Assembly (NCBI GenBank): GCA_025350565.1
Contig: JANXXO010000079.1
Location: 1 to 39,281 of the forward strand
Reading direction: 5' to 3'
DNA from: Acidimicrobiaceae bacterium
Lineage (GTDB): Bacteria; Actinomycetota; Acidimicrobiia; Acidimicrobiales; RAAP-2
DNA: 39,281 nt
Part shown: one piece after another, positions 36,437-39,281 of the stretch
Numbering within the stretch: position 1 is the stretch's first letter
Layout: every line of letters begins with the position of its first letter
Translations under genes and position numbers: made by a program
Notes under the pieces: model-generated
Told to the model about the DNA's origin: nothing
Databases searched by the model: none
Seen by the model: only the letters and a program-made list of their open reading frames with translations

Positions 36437-37870
36437 TCAGCCGGCGACGCCCTGAAGTTGGGTGGCCGGGTTGTCGTAGCCATCCCACGGGTCGGCCAGA
36501 TACGGGAACGAGGAGCCGAAGGTCAGACCGAAGGCCGTGAGGTCCGACACCTTCGCCGGTTCGGCCGTCGGGCCGCCCACGTCGAAGAGCAGTCCGGCCG
36601 CCGCATCGGGCTTGTAGCTCTTTACGACCGCACCGAGCAGTGCGCCCGCCACCGCCTTCAACTCAATACTCACAACGTCGTCGTACACGCGTCGCCCGTT
36701 CGGGAAGCCCGCGTTGTCGCCGCCGACGACGCCGAGGATGCTCGCCGAGGCCGTCGCTGTCGGTGGAATTGCCACGTTCAAGCGAAGCATGTCGGCTTTG
36801 GTCTTTCCGGTGTAGTTCTGGAAGCCGGGGAAAAGCGGCGGCACACCAGTGAGTAGTACGGCGTCGAGGTCCGGACGGGTGTTGGACTTGACCGCGGTGT
36901 AGGCGGCGAGGTTCGGGAACGCCCCGGGGTAGAGCACGTTGAGCAGTGCGGCCAAACCCGGGTGGTCGTAGTACTTAGAGAACTGTGAGTCGCGCTCTGG
37001 CTCTTCACCGTTCCAGTAGTCCTTCTTCCCCATGGGAATGATGACCTCGTTGATCAGGGGATTACCCAGTCGGGAGACCTGCTCCCACGGGCCAGTGTTT
37101 CCCTTGTGCTCGCCGTAGATTTTGGTCTTCTGACGACTCGCCGTTGTCCACACGCCGATGGTCGAGTCGGCGTCGGTGTAGGCACCGGGCAGCTTGCCAC
37201 CTTTGGTCAGCTGCGTGATGGGAATCTGCAGGGCAATCGAGTGGACGTTGGTCGCGGCCAACGAGTTGACGCCGGCGATCGCCGCGCCCTTCAACAGAAA
37301 GTCGGGCTGGAAGGGACGAAGGTCACCGAGGTCAAAGATTGAACCCAGGTCGACGTAGAAACCATCGGCGCGCTGGCCGGCGAAAATCTTCGTGCTGCCG
37401 GACGTGTGGATGGCCTGCGCCGTGAGCGCGGCGTAGTCAGGAATTGAATTCTTTCCTACGTTGCACGGCGGGCACGCGAGGTGTTTCCCGAGAACGTGCG
37501 TACCGTGCTTGTCTTTGCGGGTGACCGTGTAGAACTGCTTGCGGTTCCAGGTCGCGTCGGACAGTGATTTGATTTGGCCCGTGTTGTACAAGAAGGTGTC
37601 GTTGCCGCCCGTGTCGGTCAAGACCGTGTTGAAGCGGAACTGATACGTAATGTCGCTGTCGCCGTCGCCGGTGTTGTCGATATGAATCTCGTACAGCACG
37701 TCGTCGCCGAACTCGAAGAAGTTCGGTCCACCGGCGGGCTGCTGACGAGGGATGTAATTCGCGATCAACGTGACCATCGAGGGTGCATCGGGGCTAATGA
37801 ATGCGTAGAGGTCCGTTGAGTCAGCGACGGGGTCCTTGGAGATTTCTGGTGCCTCAGCGTGTGAAGACAT
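36437..37870 (-). CDS. DUF4331 family protein
   Basis: 477 residues. The start MSSHAEAPEISKDPVADSTDLYAFISPDAP-type opening (first 30 residues), the PAGGPNFFEFGDDVLYEIHIDN block, LACPPCNVG and the GRRVYDDVVSIELKAV block are the recognisable DUF4331 signature. The role of this family is unknown. Many members begin with a secretion signal; this one starts directly at the SSH motif. Ribosome site AAAGG lies 8 nt before the ATG. A 60-nt gap follows the small Tat protein gene upstream and 39 nt precede the His-rich gene, so a three-gene unit is likely. Confidence 0.88.
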   Translation of the reverse strand: MSSHAEAPEISKDPVADSTDLYAFISPDAPSMVTLIANYIPRQQPAGGPNFFEFGDDVLYEIHIDNTGDGDSDITYQFRFNTVLTDTGGNDTFLYNTGQIKSLSDATWNRKQFYTVTRKDKHGTHVLGKHLACPPCNVGKNSIPDYAALTAQAIHTSGSTKIFAGQRADGFYVDLGSIFDLGDLRPFQPDFLLKGAAIAGVNSLAATNVHSIALQIPITQLTKGGKLPGAYTDADSTIGVWTTASRQKTKIYGEHKGNTGPWEQVSRLGNPLINEVIIPMGKKDYWNGEEPERDSQFSKYYDHPGLAALLNVLYPGAFPNLAAYTAVKSNTRPDLDAVLLTGVPPLFPGFQNYTGKTKADMLRLNVAIPPTATASASILGVVGGDNAGFPNGRRVYDDVVSIELKAVAGALLGAVVKSYKPDAAAGLLFDVGGPTAEPAKVSDLTAFGLTFGSSFPYLADPWDGYDNPATQLQGVAG

Positions 37871-37930
37871 TGGTTAAACCTTTCTTGTGAGTGAAGTCGT
37901 TGGTTAGTGAGTGGATAGGGATGGAGGGGT

Positions 37931-38224
37931 TCAGCTGATGTCGCGGATGAGTCGCGCGACGAGGGCACGGTCGTGGGTGACGACCTCGCGGGTGCCGACC
38001 ATGAAATGGATCTCACCCGAGCGGGGATTGGGGATGTGGACGACGACGGTCTCGTCGGAAGAGACCGGACGAACGGTGGCCGTTTCTTTGGCCAGCTTCG
38101 GCTTCGACGTCGTGGCCGCACCGGCCTGCGTCAGCACCATCGTCGGAGCGACGGCAACCATGCCGACCGCCGCGGCGCCATTGCGGGCGGTCTTTAAAAA
38201 ATTCCTTCGTGAAATCTCAGCCAT
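37931..38224 (-). CDS. Small Tat-signal protein, unknown function
   Basis: 97 residues from the ATG at 38224, with AGAGGTG 6 nt upstream; longer in-frame starts run through low-quality sequence and are rejected. Twin-arginine signal SRRNFLK at 5-11, a hydrophobic stretch and a likely cleavage after AGAATTS near residue 40. The mature part of about 57 residues (VRPVSSDETVVVHIPNPRSG, then EIHFMVGTREVVTHDRALVARLI) has no Cys and no known fold that I recognise. It is directly upstream of DUF4331. Confidence 0.75.
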   Translation of the reverse strand: MAEISRRNFLKTARNGAAAVGMVAVAPTMVLTQAGAATTSKPKLAKETATVRPVSSDETVVVHIPNPRSGEIHFMVGTREVVTHDRALVARLIRDIS

Positions 38225-38567
38225 TGGAACACCTCTTTCTCGAACCGGGTTCGTGAAGTTCTGTGGCGAATGCCCTCGCCGGCGAATCGAACTGCTTCGC
38301 GGTTGAGAGCCTTCGCGGATTTTTTTGCACTGACATCTATTCGTTGCCGCAGAGAGTCCGGATGAGCAAATCCCGAATTTCTTGTGAGGGGTCTTGGTGC
38401 TGCCGCCTTCGCCGCGGCGTGGGTCGTTCACGGTGGCCGGTGCCGACCACTGCGCCCTTGCCGCCACGACGTCAAACCCTGCGCCCACCTCGAACGCAGC
38501 AAGGGCGAAGGGAATCAGCTGTAAGCGCTTCACCGGGGAAAACGGACCTCTAACCAGCGAAAGGTGG
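38225..38567. other. Non-coding stretch between ferritin-like and small Tat genes
   Basis: 343 nt without a believable gene. A weak hairpin (CTAGCC/GGTTAG on the minus strand, overlapping the ferritin-like stop, 38550-38571) with TTTT some 9 nt later could terminate the upstream gene. The promoter of the small Tat gene should be here, but I could not pick a clear one. Confidence 0.4.
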
Positions 38568-39266
38568 CTAGACCGCCTTCGAGGTGGATCCAAAGGCGAT
38601 CGGCTGCCCGGCGGCATTTTGCGCGCCCGGATAGTCGCCCAGCACGTAGTACAGAATCGCAATGTGTTGCATCTCGACGGGTTGAATCGATGAGGAGAGG
38701 GCCACGGCCGCCGAGCTTTTCAACATCGAGGTCTCCGCTTGGTACGTCTCAGCGGCGATGATTTCGAGCATGAGCGCCAGTTTGGCGAGCCCCGGGATGT
38801 CCTTGACCTTGGCGAAGTCGGCTTGGACCACCGGCGTCAACGTCGGATTCGTGACCGTCACTTTGGCTTTGCCATTGGCTTTCAGGACCGAATTCCACGC
38901 CTGCGCGTGTTCGCTGTGTTGCGCCTTGGCCGTCGTCGCGAAGGTCGCCACGGCCGGCGGAACGGTACCGAGCTTTCCCTTGGTCGCGGCGCTTAAACCG
39001 GCGCTGTACGTAAAGATCGCGAGGTTTTCCAGTGAGGCCGCGACCGCGGCGACGGCGAGGTCACCTTTCAGGCCGGCCGGAGGGAAGGCCTTCGCTTCGG
39101 GCGCAGAGGTGGCTCCGCGACCCAGGGAGACGGCGCCCGCGAGGACCGGAGCCCCCACCGTCAGGAGTGCAGCTCCACCCACGGCGGCGCCACCGAGGCC
39201 CAAGAGGAACGTGCGGCGACTGGACGCTCGCGGTGACACCAGGCCAGAGCGCGACTCGTCGATCAC
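38568..39266 (-). CDS. Tat-exported ferritin-like domain protein
   Basis: 232 residues from GTG at 39266. Twin-arginine motif SSRRTFLLG at about 16-24 followed by an Ala/Gly-rich hydrophobic core. The mature part is four-helix ferritin-like, with Glu/His pairs placed as in di-iron carriers: SLENLAIFTY, AQHSEHAQAW, LEIIAAETYQA and VEMQHIAILYYVLGDYP. Such proteins are annotated as ferritin-like in many actinobacteria; the metal and role are unproven. The frame stays open to the window edge, so an earlier start is possible, but a TGA overlapping the GTG (GTGA) suggests that an upstream gene ends here. Confidence 0.78.
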   Translation of the reverse strand: MIDESRSGLVSPRASSRRTFLLGLGGAAVGGAALLTVGAPVLAGAVSLGRGATSAPEAKAFPPAGLKGDLAVAAVAASLENLAIFTYSAGLSAATKGKLGTVPPAVATFATTAKAQHSEHAQAWNSVLKANGKAKVTVTNPTLTPVVQADFAKVKDIPGLAKLALMLEIIAAETYQAETSMLKSSAAVALSSSIQPVEMQHIAILYYVLGDYPGAQNAAGQPIAFGSTSKAV

Positions 39267-39281
39267 GCGCTCGACGCCGGC

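Overview
The window is a high-GC chromosomal segment from an actinobacterium. Gene content and order (lysA-hom-thrC, rho-rpmE-prfA-prmC-sua5, rpiB-glyA-wecA-atp operon) and actinobacterial traits (long two-domain ATP synthase delta subunit, Asp-type MurA, Rho with an Arg/Asn-rich insert) support this. Acidimicrobiia is my best guess at class level, as an inference only. A secreted G1 (eqolisin) peptidase, a family that works at acid pH, would fit an acidic habitat.

Left edge (1-2272): a lower-GC accessory strip. It holds a truncated G1 peptidase, a one-PASTA membrane protein, a strong bidirectional terminator, and a reductase of the RibD/DHFR fold. The reductase gene is bracketed by an 18-bp direct repeat whose right copy is the 3' end of a tRNA-Ala(CGC) gene, so this looks like a tRNA-targeted integration scar.

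2288-10352: a hypothetical membrane protein; assimilatory sulfate reduction genes (cysH divergent from cysD-cysN, no APS kinase), with a CysH that has Met where the fourth cluster cysteine belongs; a murA-meaB-membrane protein operon; divergent glpX; and a CBS-domain protein with a clear promoter.

10359-20851 (minus strand): the complete F-type ATP synthase operon in the order wecA-atpZ-atpI-atpB-E-F-H-A-G-D-C, preceded by rpiB and glyA. A thiolase-like gene diverges from rpiB.

22399-32903 (minus strand): sua5-prmC-prfA-rpmE-rho (translation and termination), a secreted protein built from eight exact 56-residue repeats, then thrC-hom-lysA (aspartate-family amino acids). No thrB is present in the window.

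33268-39281: accessory, mostly exported proteins. These include a secreted beta-rich protein, tRNA-Arg(CCG), an apparently 5'-truncated cysteine-dioxygenase-like cupin, an SGNH hydrolase, and a co-directional set of a Tat-exported ferritin-like protein, a small Tat-signal protein, a DUF4331 protein and a His-rich protein. The last set is the best candidate here for an undescribed system, possibly extracytoplasmic metal or redox handling.

Several genes (glpX, murA, rpiB, the thiolase-like gene, lysA, hom) have a TANNNT or AATACT hexamer 6-7 nt before the start codon and no good Shine-Dalgarno, which suggests widespread leaderless transcription. No CRISPR array, IS element, transposase or integrase gene is visible.
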